Shown: positions 29,863 to 39,535, numbered from the stretch's first letter. The stretch: 64,000 bases of DNA from Chimaeribacter arupi (GCF_002858805.1 NZ_PJZI01000008.1:1-64000); one strand, 5' to 3'. The notes: generated from the letters alone by a model not told the origin. Program-made: numbers and translations.

Positions 29863-31122
29863 TCAGGCAACCAGGATGGCCCTGAAGTCATTCACATTCG
29901 TCAGCGTGGGGCCGGTCAATATCAGATCACCGGTGGCCTGAAAGTAGCTGTAACTGTCATGCGCCTCCAGGTAATCCTGAGCGTTTAACCCCTTTACCCT
30001 GCCTCGCGTCAGTGTATCCGGGTAAACCAGCGCCCCGGCGGCATCTTCGGTGCCGTCAATGCCGTCGGTGTCACCTGCTGCTGCCCAGATCCCACGTTCT
30101 CCAGCCAGGGCACAGGCAAGGCCCAACAGGAACTCGGTATTCCGGCCTCCTTTTCCTGCCTTTCCCCCGCTCACTGTGACGGTCGTCTCACCACCCGACA
30201 ACAATAGCGAGGGCGAAGTAACCGGCTGACCATACTGCCTGACGGATTTCGCCATCGCTGCCATGACTTTTGCCACTTCGCGGCTTTCCCCTTCTATGGC
30301 ATCCCCCAGGATCAGCGGTGTAATCCCCAGATGGCGGGCCGCCGCCGCGGCTGATTGCAGCATCATCGCCGGTGTGGCGATCATCCTGACGTCACTTTCT
30401 GCCCCGTTATTGGGGGTGGGGATTGCCCGCTCCAGCACACAACGCACATGTTCCGGCACCTGAATGCCGTAACGCGCAAGGACGTTCAGGGCATCAGCGG
30501 GTGAGCTGTCATCCGCCACGGTAGGCCCGGAGGCCACGTCAGCCGGGTTATCACCGGGGACATCGCTTATGATCAAAGATACCACCCTGGCGGGTTGCGC
30601 CAGTGCAGCCAGCTTTCCGCCTTTGACGGCGGATAAATGGCGGCGAACCAGGTTCATCTCTTTGATGTTCGCCCCGCTGTGCAGTAAGGCACGGGTGATG
30701 GCCTGTTTATCCGCCAGGGTCAGCCCTTCAACAGGCAATGCCATCAGCGCCGAGCCGCCGCCGGAGATCAGGGCCAGCACCAGATCATCCTGCGTCAGCC
30801 CGCGCAGCGATTCGACGATAAGCATCGCGGCTGTTTCACTCATGGCATCGGACACCGGGTGGGCCGCTTCCAGGATGCGGATCCGGCCTGCCGGCACGGC
30901 GTGGCCATAACGCGTTACCACCACACCGCTGACGTCCACGTCCGGCCATGCTGCATCCACTGCCGCAGCCATCGCGGCGGAGGCTTTACCGGCCCCGACA
31001 ACCACGCAGCGTCCTGCCGGCCTGGGCGGCAGGGCGGAAAGGATAACAGGCCCTGGCCGGGCGCTGTTAATTGCCTGCTGAAAGATCTCCTGCAATATCT
31101 TTGCGGCTTGTTTATTGTTCAT
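29863..31122 (-). CDS. ttuD: Glycerate 2-kinase / TtuD-like (MOFRL family)
   Basis: A 419-residue class-II glycerate kinase. The N-terminal domain contains VVVGAGKASAAMA and ALISGGGSALMALP, and the C-terminal MOFRL domain has LSGGETTVTVSG and GGRNTEFLLGLA. In tartrate clusters this gene was named ttuD (originally called hydroxypyruvate reductase); the family is now known mainly as glycerate 2-kinase. It would phosphorylate the D-glycerate formed from tartrate. It follows ttuC after 2 nt and completes the ttuBCD operon. Confidence 0.88.
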   Translation of the reverse strand: MNNKQAAKILQEIFQQAINSARPGPVILSALPPRPAGRCVVVGAGKASAAMAAAVDAAWPDVDVSGVVVTRYGHAVPAGRIRILEAAHPVSDAMSETAAMLIVESLRGLTQDDLVLALISGGGSALMALPVEGLTLADKQAITRALLHSGANIKEMNLVRRHLSAVKGGKLAALAQPARVVSLIISDVPGDNPADVASGPTVADDSSPADALNVLARYGIQVPEHVRCVLERAIPTPNNGAESDVRMIATPAMMLQSAAAAARHLGITPLILGDAIEGESREVAKVMAAMAKSVRQYGQPVTSPSLLLSGGETTVTVSGGKAGKGGRNTEFLLGLACALAGERGIWAAAGDTDGIDGTEDAAGALVYPDTLTRGRVKGLNAQDYLEAHDSYSYFQATGDLILTGPTLTNVNDFRAILVA

Positions 31123-31124
31123 CG

Positions 31125-32213
31125 TCAGGCCGTCTCAGCAATGGCCGATTTTGACGTAATAAACTGCACCACCGCACGCGTCACCTCCGTCGTTTTGGCC
31201 GTGCCTCCCACATCAGGCGTCAGGATCCCATTGGCGCACACGTATTCGATAGCGTCCATGATCAGCGCCGCAGCCTCACGCTCACCCAGGTGTTCCAGCA
31301 TCTGCACTGCCGTCCAGAACGTGGCAATTGGGTTGGCGATCCCTTTGCCGGTGATATCAAAGGCTGAACCGTGGATAGGTTCAAACATGGAAGGGAAACG
31401 CTGCTCCGGGTCGATATTGGCGGTAGGCGCAACACCCAGGCTTCCCGCCAGCGCCCCGGCCAGGTCGGACAGGATATCGGCATGCAGGTTGGTGGCGACA
31501 ATGGTATCGAGGCTTTGCGGGTGCAGGGTCATGCGGTGGGTCATGGCATCCACCAGCATTTTATCCCAGGTCACATCCGGGAATTCCTGCGCCACTTCCG
31601 CAGCAATCTCATCCCACATCACCATGCCATGACGCTGGGCGTTGGATTTTGTCACTACCGTCAGCAGTTTGCGCGGCCGGGACTGGGCAAGTTTAAAGGC
31701 GTAGCGCATGATGCGTGTTACCCCAACCCGCGTGAAGATGGCCACTTCGGTGCCTACTTCTTCCGGCAGCCCCCGGTGCGCGCGGCCGCCGTTGCCGGAG
31801 TATTCACCCTCGGAGTTTTCCCGCACGATCACCCAGTCCAGATCGCCCGGCCCGCGGTTACGCAGCGGCGAGGTGACGCCCGGCAAAATTTTGGTCGGGC
31901 GGACATTGGCATACTGGTCAAACCCCTGGCAGATAGGCAGCCGCAAGCCCCAGAGGGTAATGTGGTCGGGCACATCCGGCGCGCCTACCGCCCCGAAATA
32001 GATGGCGTCAAACTTCTTCAGTGTCTGCAGCCCGTCTTCCGGCATCATCACGCCATGCTGTTTGTAATAGTCTGACCCCCAGTCAAAGGTTTCCACGTCA
32101 AATTTAAGCTGAGGATCCTGGCGTTCCAGTGCGTGAAGTACCTCAATACCGGCGGAAATCACTTCCGGGCCGATGCCGTCAGCAGGGATTGCAGCAATAG
32201 AATAAGTACGCAT
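31125..32213 (-). CDS. ttuC: Tartrate dehydrogenase/decarboxylase TtuC-like
   Basis: A 362-residue member of the isocitrate/isopropylmalate dehydrogenase family. Visible motifs: VIVRENSEGEYSGNGGR, the catalytic Lys region VTKSNAQRHG, LHADILSDLAGALAGSLG, and the NAD-binding EPIHGSAFDITGKGIANP. TtuC/YeaU enzymes act on tartrate and D-malate, with NAD+ and divalent metal, giving oxaloglycolate or decarboxylated products. The ATG at 32213 (GGAG upstream) matches the family length; a longer frame starts at 32231. Neighbours strongly support tartrate over D-malate. Confidence 0.9.
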   Translation of the reverse strand: MRTYSIAAIPADGIGPEVISAGIEVLHALERQDPQLKFDVETFDWGSDYYKQHGVMMPEDGLQTLKKFDAIYFGAVGAPDVPDHITLWGLRLPICQGFDQYANVRPTKILPGVTSPLRNRGPGDLDWVIVRENSEGEYSGNGGRAHRGLPEEVGTEVAIFTRVGVTRIMRYAFKLAQSRPRKLLTVVTKSNAQRHGMVMWDEIAAEVAQEFPDVTWDKMLVDAMTHRMTLHPQSLDTIVATNLHADILSDLAGALAGSLGVAPTANIDPEQRFPSMFEPIHGSAFDITGKGIANPIATFWTAVQMLEHLGEREAAALIMDAIEYVCANGILTPDVGGTAKTTEVTRAVVQFITSKSAIAETA

Positions 32214-32232
32214 TTCTTTTCTCCGGTTCATG

Positions 32233-33543
32233 TCAGTGAGTGTCAGGATGGGTCAGTCCGGCCGGCTGGGGCTTATTGCCCCTGGCAGACAGGATAAGAA
32301 CAACGAGCGCTGAGATGCACAGCAGCCCGGCAACAAAATAGAGGCCCCAGGTGTAGCTGCCGGTTTGCTGGCGAATGACGCCAATCATCATCGGGCCGAC
32401 GAAGCCGCCCAGGTTGCCGATAGAGTTGATGGTGGCGATGCCCGCCGCCGCGGCCGGGCCGCTCAGGAACAGCGTGGGCATACTCCACAGCGGCGGTTTG
32501 GAGGCGCTGATGCCGACCGTAACCAGTGTCAGGGCGAAGATGACCGCCAGCAGGGTGCTGACATTACCGGCATAAATCAGCCCGGCCGCTGCCAGCAGGC
32601 AGGCGCCAATGACGTGCCAGCTCCGCTCGTTCTTACGATCGGAATGGCGGGCCCAGAGGATCATGCCGATAACCCCCATCACCGCCGGGAACGCATTCAG
32701 GAAGCCAATCTCCAGCGATGAGGCACCAAAGCTGTGGATAATTTGCGGTGACCAGATACCCAGGGTGTACAGCCCGGCAGAGGTGCCGAAATAGACCAGT
32801 GCCAGGGCCAGTACCCGTTTGTCCGCCAGGCCACGCCATGCGCTGGTGTGGCTGTTGCCGGAGGCACGCGCCTGTTCTTCTGTCCGCAGGCTATTTTGCA
32901 GCCAGGTACGCTCTTCCGCGGTCAGCCATTTGGCTTTTTCAGGGCGGTCGGTCAGATAAAACAGCACCACAACCCCCAAAATCACGGCCGGGACGGCTTC
33001 GAGCATAAACATCCACTGCCAGCCGGCATAACCCAGCAGGCCATGCATCTCAAGCAGCGCGGCCGATATGGGGGAGCCAAGTGCGGTTGACAGCGGGGCG
33101 GCCGCCATAAAAATCGCCGTCACCTGTGCCCGTTTCGCGGCCGGGAACCAATAGCTCAGGTAGAGGATAATGCCGGGGAAGAAGCCGGCTTCAGCCACAC
33201 CGAGCATAAAGCGCAGCACGTAAAAGCTGGTGGTGCCTTCGACAAAGGCCATACAGCCGGAGACCAGCCCCCAGGTGATCATGACGCGCGCTATCCAGAT
33301 GCGGGCGCCGACTTTGTGCAATATCAGGTTGGAGGGGACTTCAAATAAAAAATAACCGAGAAAGAAAATACCCGCCCCCAGCCCGAATACGGTGGGTGAA
33401 AAACCTAAATCCTGATTCATTGTCAGTGCTGCAAACCCGATATTGACGCGGTCGAGAAAGGCAATGAAATAGAGCAGCATGATAAAGGGGATAATGCGCA
33501 AGGTGACTTTACGCATCACCGTTTTTTCGAGGTGAGAGTGCAT
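32233..33543 (-). CDS. ttuB: MFS tartrate transporter TtuB-like
   Basis: A 436-residue, 12-helix major facilitator of the anion:cation symporter family. Family features include RIIPFIMLLYFIAFLDRVNIG at the first helix, LGVAEAGFFPGIILYLSYWF in helix 4-5, and the cytoplasmic central loop TDRPEKAKWLTAEER. Members import tartrate, hexuronates or phthalate. It starts the ttuBCD operon and is divergent from a LysR gene, the same order as characterised tartrate loci of Agrobacterium. Confidence 0.88.
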   Translation of the reverse strand: MHSHLEKTVMRKVTLRIIPFIMLLYFIAFLDRVNIGFAALTMNQDLGFSPTVFGLGAGIFFLGYFLFEVPSNLILHKVGARIWIARVMITWGLVSGCMAFVEGTTSFYVLRFMLGVAEAGFFPGIILYLSYWFPAAKRAQVTAIFMAAAPLSTALGSPISAALLEMHGLLGYAGWQWMFMLEAVPAVILGVVVLFYLTDRPEKAKWLTAEERTWLQNSLRTEEQARASGNSHTSAWRGLADKRVLALALVYFGTSAGLYTLGIWSPQIIHSFGASSLEIGFLNAFPAVMGVIGMILWARHSDRKNERSWHVIGACLLAAAGLIYAGNVSTLLAVIFALTLVTVGISASKPPLWSMPTLFLSGPAAAAGIATINSIGNLGGFVGPMMIGVIRQQTGSYTWGLYFVAGLLCISALVVLILSARGNKPQPAGLTHPDTH

Positions 33544-33677
33544 ATGAACGTACTCCGGTTAATGTAATGTAGGGAATGTTATTTTTTTGTAATCAGTTGC
33601 AGTATGCAGTTTTGGCTTGCCGAATCATCAGGGTTGGATTATATAAATTATTTGAATAATGGGTTGGGGTGCAGATT

Positions 33678-34586
33678 ATGGATATAAATCAATTACGTTG
33701 CTTCATTGCCGTTGGAAAAGAACTGCACTTTGGCCGCGCGGCGCAAAAGCTGGAAATGATGCCTGCATCACTTTCCCGCTTTATCCGGTTGCTCGAGGAT
33801 GACCTGGGCGTGCGCCTTTTGAACCGCTCTACCCGTAATGTCTCTTTAACGCTGGAGGGGATAAAATTCTTTGAAGAGGCGAGCAGGCTGATGGAGCAAT
33901 TTGATGCACTGGAACTGCGCTTCAAAAATGGAATAAAAGATAAACGTAAAACCTTGCGGATTGGGGCGATTGACAGCGCAGCGCAGGGCATCGTTCCTGC
34001 CCTGCTGAATTTATTTGTTCCCCTGCACCCGGAAACCGATATTCATATTATCGAAGAAAAAACCGTTAATCTTATCCCAAAATTAAAATCCGGCTGGCTG
34101 GATATTATCTTTTTCCGTAAACCTCACGTTATGGATGATGCATTGGCAACGCGCTTTATCACCCGGGAAAAATCTATTCTGGCCGTACCGGCCAATCACC
34201 GTTTATCCGGAATAAAAGAGGCCTCCATCACTGACTTTCAATCAGAACCGATCATTATCCCTGACCGCCGTACCCGCCCCCACAGCCATGACCTGACGAT
34301 GAGCCTGTTCAAAAGTGCCGGCCTGCGCCCCCATGTCGCACAGTATGCGGAAGAGAAGCAAACGATACTCAGCCTGGTCGCGGCCGGTCTGGGCGTGGCG
34401 GTGGTTCCCGCGTCTTACCGGCTGATGAAAAGTGACCGGATTCACTTTATCCCGCTCAGGTTTCCGGATCAGCTGGCAGGCCTCCAGCTCAGTGTGGCCT
34501 GGCGCAAAGGCAATGAGGATGAATACCTGAGGGAACTGCTCAGGCTGATGAACGAGCATAAGGCAGAACTGACAGACAGCCTCTGA
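33678..34586 (+). CDS. LysR regulator of the tartrate cluster (TtuA-like)
   Basis: A 302-residue LysR protein with the helix-turn-helix LHFGRAAQKLEMMPASLSRFIRLLEDDLG (about residues 16-44) and a C-terminal effector domain. The ATG at 33678 is preferred to the GTG at 33669. It is divergent from ttuB across 134 bp and so is the likely tartrate-responsive activator, as in the ttuA/ttuBCD arrangement. The effector is inferred from position, not from residues. Confidence 0.87.
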   Translation: MDINQLRCFIAVGKELHFGRAAQKLEMMPASLSRFIRLLEDDLGVRLLNRSTRNVSLTLEGIKFFEEASRLMEQFDALELRFKNGIKDKRKTLRIGAIDSAAQGIVPALLNLFVPLHPETDIHIIEEKTVNLIPKLKSGWLDIIFFRKPHVMDDALATRFITREKSILAVPANHRLSGIKEASITDFQSEPIIIPDRRTRPHSHDLTMSLFKSAGLRPHVAQYAEEKQTILSLVAAGLGVAVVPASYRLMKSDRIHFIPLRFPDQLAGLQLSVAWRKGNEDEYLRELLRLMNEHKAELTDSL

Positions 34587-34621
34587 CCCCGCGGTGCAGC
34601 GGCTGCCTGCGCGAAAAGCGG

Positions 34622-35521
34622 TTATCCCTGGGTGTGTGTGATAAGAAAATCAATCAGTGCCTTCACCCTGTTGGTCTTGCCGGCGCTTTTGAGGTAGTAG
34701 AGGTAAACCGGCGGATAGGTTTTCCAGAAACGCGCCATGACGGGAATAAATGCCTCACGGTCTGGCTGAAGCCGGTAAACAGGCTCGAATAACCTTCCGA
34801 TACCCAGCCCGTTTCTTATTCCGTCCGCCATCACGTCAATGTCGTTGCTGATTAATGGGTTGTGCATGTCGAGGGTTAATTGCTCGCCGTTGTCATCCAG
34901 GATCAGCGGGAGGATACGGTTATGGGTGATAAAGCGATAACCGATCAGCTTATGGTGATAAAGATCGGCGGGCGTCGTGGGCGTGCCGAACTCTTTAAGA
35001 TAGGTGGATGACGCATACAACCCTTCCCGGAACGGCTTTAACAACTGGCGGGCCACTACACCGCCTTCAAGCACATCGCCAAAGCGGATCCCCAGATCGA
35101 AGCGTTCATCAATAATATTTACTGTGCCGTCGTACACCGACACTTCAAGCTGGATGCCCGGATAGTGCCGACAAAAAGCTGCCATCACCGGTTTCAGCAC
35201 CAGCAGGTAAGCGAAGCGGGAGAGCGTTATCCGGATCAGGCCAGACGGCTCCTGATGCTGATCGCGGATACTTTCAAGTGATTGCTCGAGGGAGTCCACT
35301 GCCGCTGACGTTTGCTCCAGCAACTGTTGCCCGACGTCAGTGAGTTCGATACGCCGTGTAGTACGCACAAAAAGGGGGTGGCCGATGTGTTGCTCAAGCA
35401 CCCTCAGCGCCTTGCTGACCGACGGCGGGGTGATTTCAAGCTTTCTGGCGGCGGCAGAAATACTGCCCTCGCGGGCAATGCTCTGGAAAATGCGTAGCTG
35501 GTTATACATCACGTTATTCAT
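34622..35521 (-). CDS. LysR family regulator near ABM/CMD genes
   Basis: A 299-residue LysR regulator with winged helix EGSISAAARKLEITPPSVSKALRVLEQHIG. The ATG at 35521 (MNNVMYNQLRIF) is the likely start; another ATG lies 12 nt further in. It is divergent from the exported ABM-domain gene at 35721, so it probably controls that operon. The gap carries an 11 bp direct repeat (35583-35593 and 35617-35627). Confidence 0.88.
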   Translation of the reverse strand: MNNVMYNQLRIFQSIAREGSISAAARKLEITPPSVSKALRVLEQHIGHPLFVRTTRRIELTDVGQQLLEQTSAAVDSLEQSLESIRDQHQEPSGLIRITLSRFAYLLVLKPVMAAFCRHYPGIQLEVSVYDGTVNIIDERFDLGIRFGDVLEGGVVARQLLKPFREGLYASSTYLKEFGTPTTPADLYHHKLIGYRFITHNRILPLILDDNGEQLTLDMHNPLISNDIDVMADGIRNGLGIGRLFEPVYRLQPDREAFIPVMARFWKTYPPVYLYYLKSAGKTNRVKALIDFLITHTQG

Positions 35522-35582
35522 AGCGCCATCCCTAAGCAATTGCCTGCCGGCGATTCACGACAGCCGGCTATTCACTATATGT

Positions 35583-35627
35583 ATTATTAACTATGGGTGA
35601 TTATCAACGACCATCGATTATTAACTA
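35583..35627. repeat. 11 bp direct repeat ATTATTAACTA, likely regulatory
   Basis: Two perfect copies at 35583-35593 and 35617-35627, 34 bp apart start to start (about three helical turns), between divergent LysR and ABM genes. This is consistent with a paired regulator site. Confidence 0.5.
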
Positions 35628-35720
35628 CAGGCTAAATATCTTTGAGTCAAGCGTGCCCTAATCTTATCAACATAGCCTGCCTATACTGGTGACTCGTTTC
35701 CCGCTGTCTGTAGGTTCGCC

Positions 35721-36440
35721 GTGAAAAATATTATCGTCATGTTATTGAGTCTGATGATGAGCCACTCCACCCTGGCGCAAGCCCCGAACTCCCCGGATAT
35801 GCCCGTGATAAATATTTTTGAAATCAGCGTCAACCCTGATAAACGCCCTCAATATGATGAGCTCGCCAGGCAGACCATTTCCACGTCAATTGATCAGGAA
35901 ACAGGTACGCTTGCCATGTATTCCCTCCAGCGCAAAGATGCATCGCATCAAACTTACATGGTGGAGATTTATGAAGATAAAGAGGCTTACCACCGGCATT
36001 TACAGTCCGCGCATTACCAGGCATTCATCGCACGTGCGCCTGAGCTTATTAACCGGAAGCACCAAATACAGCTGACCCCGCAATTCCTCAGCGATAAGCA
36101 CATTGTCCAAAATGCGCAAACCATCAATAACCTGGTGATTGTCGATGTGAAGCCTGAATTCCAGGAGGCATTTAAACACGTTGTCCTCCCTGAAATGGCT
36201 GAGTCCATCAAGGTTGAGGAAGGGGTGCTTGCCATGTATGCCGCTACCGGGGTGGACAATACCCATCGCTGGTATTTCTATGAAATTTACGCCAGTGAGG
36301 CTGCTTATCAGCAACACAGGCAGACGCCGCATTTCCGGGACTATATCGCGCAGACGGCACAGATGGCGGTCAGTAAAGAATCCATCCCGGTCGCCCCGGT
36401 ATACCTGCGAAACAAAGGCGGGATAGGGCCGGTGGAATAG
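35721..36440 (+). CDS. Exported protein with two ABM-type domains
   Basis: A 239-residue protein with a GTG start, a signal peptide (cleavage near STLAQA, residue 19) and two tandem antibiotic-biosynthesis-monooxygenase-like ferredoxin folds (about 28-115 and 134-220). Each half has the characteristic E.G.LAMY and Y..EIY / H..T.H..DY elements. ABM domains are usually cytoplasmic quinol or heme-related monooxygenases, so periplasmic location is unusual. It is followed 41 nt later by an exported CMD-domain protein, so the two are probably co-transcribed. Function unknown. Confidence 0.75.
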   Translation: MKNIIVMLLSLMMSHSTLAQAPNSPDMPVINIFEISVNPDKRPQYDELARQTISTSIDQETGTLAMYSLQRKDASHQTYMVEIYEDKEAYHRHLQSAHYQAFIARAPELINRKHQIQLTPQFLSDKHIVQNAQTINNLVIVDVKPEFQEAFKHVVLPEMAESIKVEEGVLAMYAATGVDNTHRWYFYEIYASEAAYQQHRQTPHFRDYIAQTAQMAVSKESIPVAPVYLRNKGGIGPVE

Positions 36441-36481
36441 CGGGTCAGCGTAGCCGTGCAGATAAGGGAAGAGGAGTGAAC

Positions 36482-37279
36482 ATGAAAAGGGTGATTGCGG
36501 CGGCGGCACTGTCGCTGGTGCTTACAGATTTCGTGAATGCTGATGAAAAAAGAGGTGAAGTCATGTTGAAAACAGAACCATCAAGCCTTTCTGAGGCCGA
36601 TATCCAGGCTGTCTCCCCGGCACTGGCCCGGTTTGGCCGCGAAGCCATCGCGGAGGATCTCTGGAAGCGCCGTGAGCTGTCTGTGCGTGACCGCAGCATC
36701 GTGACGGTGGCTATCCTGATTGCCAGAAACCAGCCCGCCGAGCTGAAGCATTATGTTGAGGTCGCGCTTGACGCAGGCGTCACCCCGGCCGAAGTGTCGG
36801 AGATCATCACGCATCTGGCCTTTTACTCGGGCTGGCCCAATGCTATGTCGGCTGTCACCGTCACCCACGCTATTTTTCAGCAGCGGGGCGTCACGGCGGC
36901 GGATCTCCCGGATGCCTCACCGGCGCTTTTACCGCTCAATCAGCAAGCAGAAAAGCAGCGTTCAGAGACGGTAGAAAAAAATGTCGGCCCTGTTTCCCCC
37001 GGCCTGGTGAAATTCACCGCCGATCCGCTCTTTCTTGACCTCTGGCAGCGGCCTGCGCTCAAGCCCCGCGACAGAAGCCTGGTGACGGTCAGCGCGTTAA
37101 TCGCATCAGGGCAGAGTGCGCAAATTGGTTATCATCTTAACCGGGCGATGGATAATGGCTTAACCGCGGAAGAGGCCGGGGAAGTGGTGGCGCAGGCAGC
37201 GTTCTATGCAGGATGGCCCAATGCGTTTTCTGCAGCGCCGGTGGTGGGGGAAGTATTGTCTGCCCGCGAGGCTGATTGA
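36482..37279 (+). CDS. Exported protein with two carboxymuconolactone-decarboxylase domains
   Basis: A 265-residue protein with a signal peptide (AAALSLVLTDFVNA) and two CMD-like repeats (about 45-130 and 170-262). Both contain LW.R..L..RDRS(I/L)VTV and the FY(S/A)GWPNA(M/F)SA ending. The AhpD-type C-x-x-C redox pair is missing, so thiol peroxidase activity is unlikely. The ATG at 36482 with GAGGAG 5 nt upstream is chosen over the GTG at 36476. It pairs with the upstream ABM protein under the divergent LysR. Exported double-CMD proteins occur near short-chain and aromatic metabolism genes; the role here is unknown. Confidence 0.78.
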   Translation: MKRVIAAAALSLVLTDFVNADEKRGEVMLKTEPSSLSEADIQAVSPALARFGREAIAEDLWKRRELSVRDRSIVTVAILIARNQPAELKHYVEVALDAGVTPAEVSEIITHLAFYSGWPNAMSAVTVTHAIFQQRGVTAADLPDASPALLPLNQQAEKQRSETVEKNVGPVSPGLVKFTADPLFLDLWQRPALKPRDRSLVTVSALIASGQSAQIGYHLNRAMDNGLTAEEAGEVVAQAAFYAGWPNAFSAAPVVGEVLSAREAD

Positions 37280-37843
37280 CGCTTACCCTGTCCCGGCACA
37301 GGGCTGCGGTTGCAGCCCTGAAAGTCAGCGATGGTTTTTCCTTGCCAACAGAATACCGGCTGAGCAGCCCAGTTAATTACGCGAATAACCCAGACGTGAA
37401 ACGGCTGGGGTTATTTTATTTAAATAACGCCATTATCAAAATTTAGCGGGAAAGGGCGGCTGTGTTTAATGGGGAATATCGGAACCCCACAATAAAAAAC
37501 TATCCTTAAAAAGAAAATGCAGTCTGCTTCAATGCATTGTTTTATTTTTAATTCAGCGTGGCTAAAAATAAAGCGAATCGCGTTAAATAACAAATTAAAA
37601 CGGTTTTATAAGTTTATTGTGCTGATTTAAATAATTAACGCGGGACTAAAGCTCAAAAATGGGCGGCTGTGCAGGGTTTAATGTTTTTTAGGGATAATTT
37701 CCCTGGCTTCACGTTGCCATGCGAAAATTCGTAGCTACCTTTTATCAAGTGTTGGAAAACATTCATTTCTCTTATTCATCTTATTCCGCGGCGATAAACT
37801 GCCCGGGCAGAGCCTTACAAACCGAATAGCAGGATACTCTTCT
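37280..37843. other. Long AT-rich intergenic region before aspT
   Basis: A 564 bp gap without a convincing gene. It contains a 9 bp stem-loop (37299-37320), a terminator-like hairpin (37384-37417), an inverted repeat TTTATTTTTA (37541-37550) with TAAAAATAAA (37563-37572), and the 11 bp direct repeat GGGCGGCTGTG at 37454-37464 and 37661-37671. The aspT promoter is probably in the last 150 bp, but no strong -35/-10 pair stands out. Confidence 0.55.
37384..37417 (+). terminator. Terminator-like hairpin after the CMD gene
   Basis: An 8 bp stem AATAACCC with GGGTTATT, extended by AG/CT around one bulged G, followed by TTATTTTA. It is a plausible intrinsic terminator for the ABM-CMD operon, about 105 nt after its stop codon. 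Confidence 0.55.
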
Positions 37844-39535
37844 ATGAACTTGCTTCATGAAGTTTTTCGTCTGTCTCCGGAACTTGCTTTATTTCTCTCA
37901 CTTGCTGTAGGCACATGGATTGGAAAGCTGAAACTGGGTGCATTCCAGCTCGGTGGGGTGGCAGGGGCGTTGCTGATTGCCGTATTGATTAGCCAGGTTG
38001 GAGTAACCATTGACAGCGGAATAAAGAACGTTTTGTTTGCGGTCTTTATTTATGCCGTCGGTTTTGAAAGCGGACCTAAATTTTTCTCATCATTAGGGCG
38101 ACGCACGCTGCGTGAAATTGCCCTGGCGTTGGTCCTGGTTATCACGTCGCTGGGCACGGTGGTCGTCATGGCCAAAATGTTTGCGCTGGATAAAGGCATT
38201 GCCGCCGGCATTGCTGCCGGGGCGCTTACCCAGTCAGCCATTATCGGCACTGCCAGTGCAGCCATCTCCAAGCTGGGCCTTGATCCGGCGCAGTTGCAAC
38301 AAATGCAGGGAAACGTGGCGGTAGGCTATGCCGTGACGTACATCTTTGGCTCTCTTGGCGCCATTATCATTTGCGTCAATATCCTGCCTAAAATCATGGG
38401 CCGCACTATCCGTGAAGATGCCATAAAAGCGGAACTGGAGATGATGCAGGGCGCACCGGTGCTTGCCGCCGGCCAGCAGCCTGCGCTGCCGGGGCTGGTG
38501 GGGCGCGTCTTTCTTGCCGGCCCCGCCAGCGGCAAAACGGTGGCACAAATTGAAGCCACCGCTGACCCTCTCTTTCCCGTCACGCTGGAGCGCCTTAAAC
38601 GCAAAGATAAAGTCATTTCCGTCACACCGGATATGCAGCTCACCGACAGTGATGTGTTGCTGTTAGTCGGACGCCGGAAAGGCATTATTTCGCTGGCACC
38701 TTCCCTCGGCCGGGAACTGGATGCCGATGAAGGGCCGGAAATGATTATGCAATCCTCTGAGGTGCTGCTGACGAATCCGGCGCTGACCGGCAAATCGATT
38801 GGCCAGTTGCGCCATCAGATTTCACGTGAAGCGCGCCACGGGGTGTTTGTCACCACACTGCGGCGTGGTGATACCCTGCTCCCGTTCAGGGACGATACCG
38901 TCATCCAGCATAACGATGTCGTCACCCTGTACGGCAGCGAGCAGGATATCCAACGGGCGGTGGCATTAGCCGGGCCGCCGCTGATTAAAAGCCCGAAAAC
39001 GGATTTGATGTTCCACGGGTTCGGCCTTTCTGTGGGGCTGATATTCGGCCTGCTGGTGGTGCATATCGGCGCTGTGCCTCTGACACTCGGCAGCGGCGGC
39101 GGTGCGCTGTTATCCGGGCTGCTGTTTGGCTGGTACCAGGCCCGCAAACCGCTGACCGGCAATATGCCGCTGCCTGCGTCCGGCTTGCTGCGTGATCTGG
39201 GCCTGGCCGGTTTCGTTGCGGTGGTGGGGTTACAGTCTGGTTTGCAGGCCGTCGACACCGTACGCCATAACGGCATTTCCATATTTCTCATCGGCATCGT
39301 CGTGACGGTGGTGCCTCTGATGATCACCCTGTTTATTGGTCGTTACATCCTGCGCTATGACAACACCGCTGTTTTTGCCGGGGCGTTGGCGGGAACACGC
39401 AGCGCAAATCCTGCCTTTGGTGAAATTCTTGATAAAGCGGGCAATGCCATTCCTACCGCACCCTTTGCGGTGACCTACGGACTGGCCAATGTGTTTTTGA
39501 CCCTGTTGGGTCCGTTGATTGTCGCCCTTGTCTGA
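37844..39535 (+). CDS. aspT: Aspartate:alanine antiporter AspT-like
   Basis: A 563-residue AAE-family exchanger: about five N-terminal helices, a cytoplasmic region with two TrkA-C domains (about residues 205-375), then about five or six helices. Recognisable parts include FIYAVGFESGPKFFSSLGRR, TQSAIIGTASAAI and ALAGTRSANPAFGE. AspT imports aspartate and exports alanine, generating a proton motive force when coupled to decarboxylation. The aspartate 4-decarboxylase gene follows directly, the arrangement known from Tetragenococcus and Comamonas. Confidence 0.92.
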   Translation: MNLLHEVFRLSPELALFLSLAVGTWIGKLKLGAFQLGGVAGALLIAVLISQVGVTIDSGIKNVLFAVFIYAVGFESGPKFFSSLGRRTLREIALALVLVITSLGTVVVMAKMFALDKGIAAGIAAGALTQSAIIGTASAAISKLGLDPAQLQQMQGNVAVGYAVTYIFGSLGAIIICVNILPKIMGRTIREDAIKAELEMMQGAPVLAAGQQPALPGLVGRVFLAGPASGKTVAQIEATADPLFPVTLERLKRKDKVISVTPDMQLTDSDVLLLVGRRKGIISLAPSLGRELDADEGPEMIMQSSEVLLTNPALTGKSIGQLRHQISREARHGVFVTTLRRGDTLLPFRDDTVIQHNDVVTLYGSEQDIQRAVALAGPPLIKSPKTDLMFHGFGLSVGLIFGLLVVHIGAVPLTLGSGGGALLSGLLFGWYQARKPLTGNMPLPASGLLRDLGLAGFVAVVGLQSGLQAVDTVRHNGISIFLIGIVVTVVPLMITLFIGRYILRYDNTAVFAGALAGTRSANPAFGEILDKAGNAIPTAPFAVTYGLANVFLTLLGPLIVALV

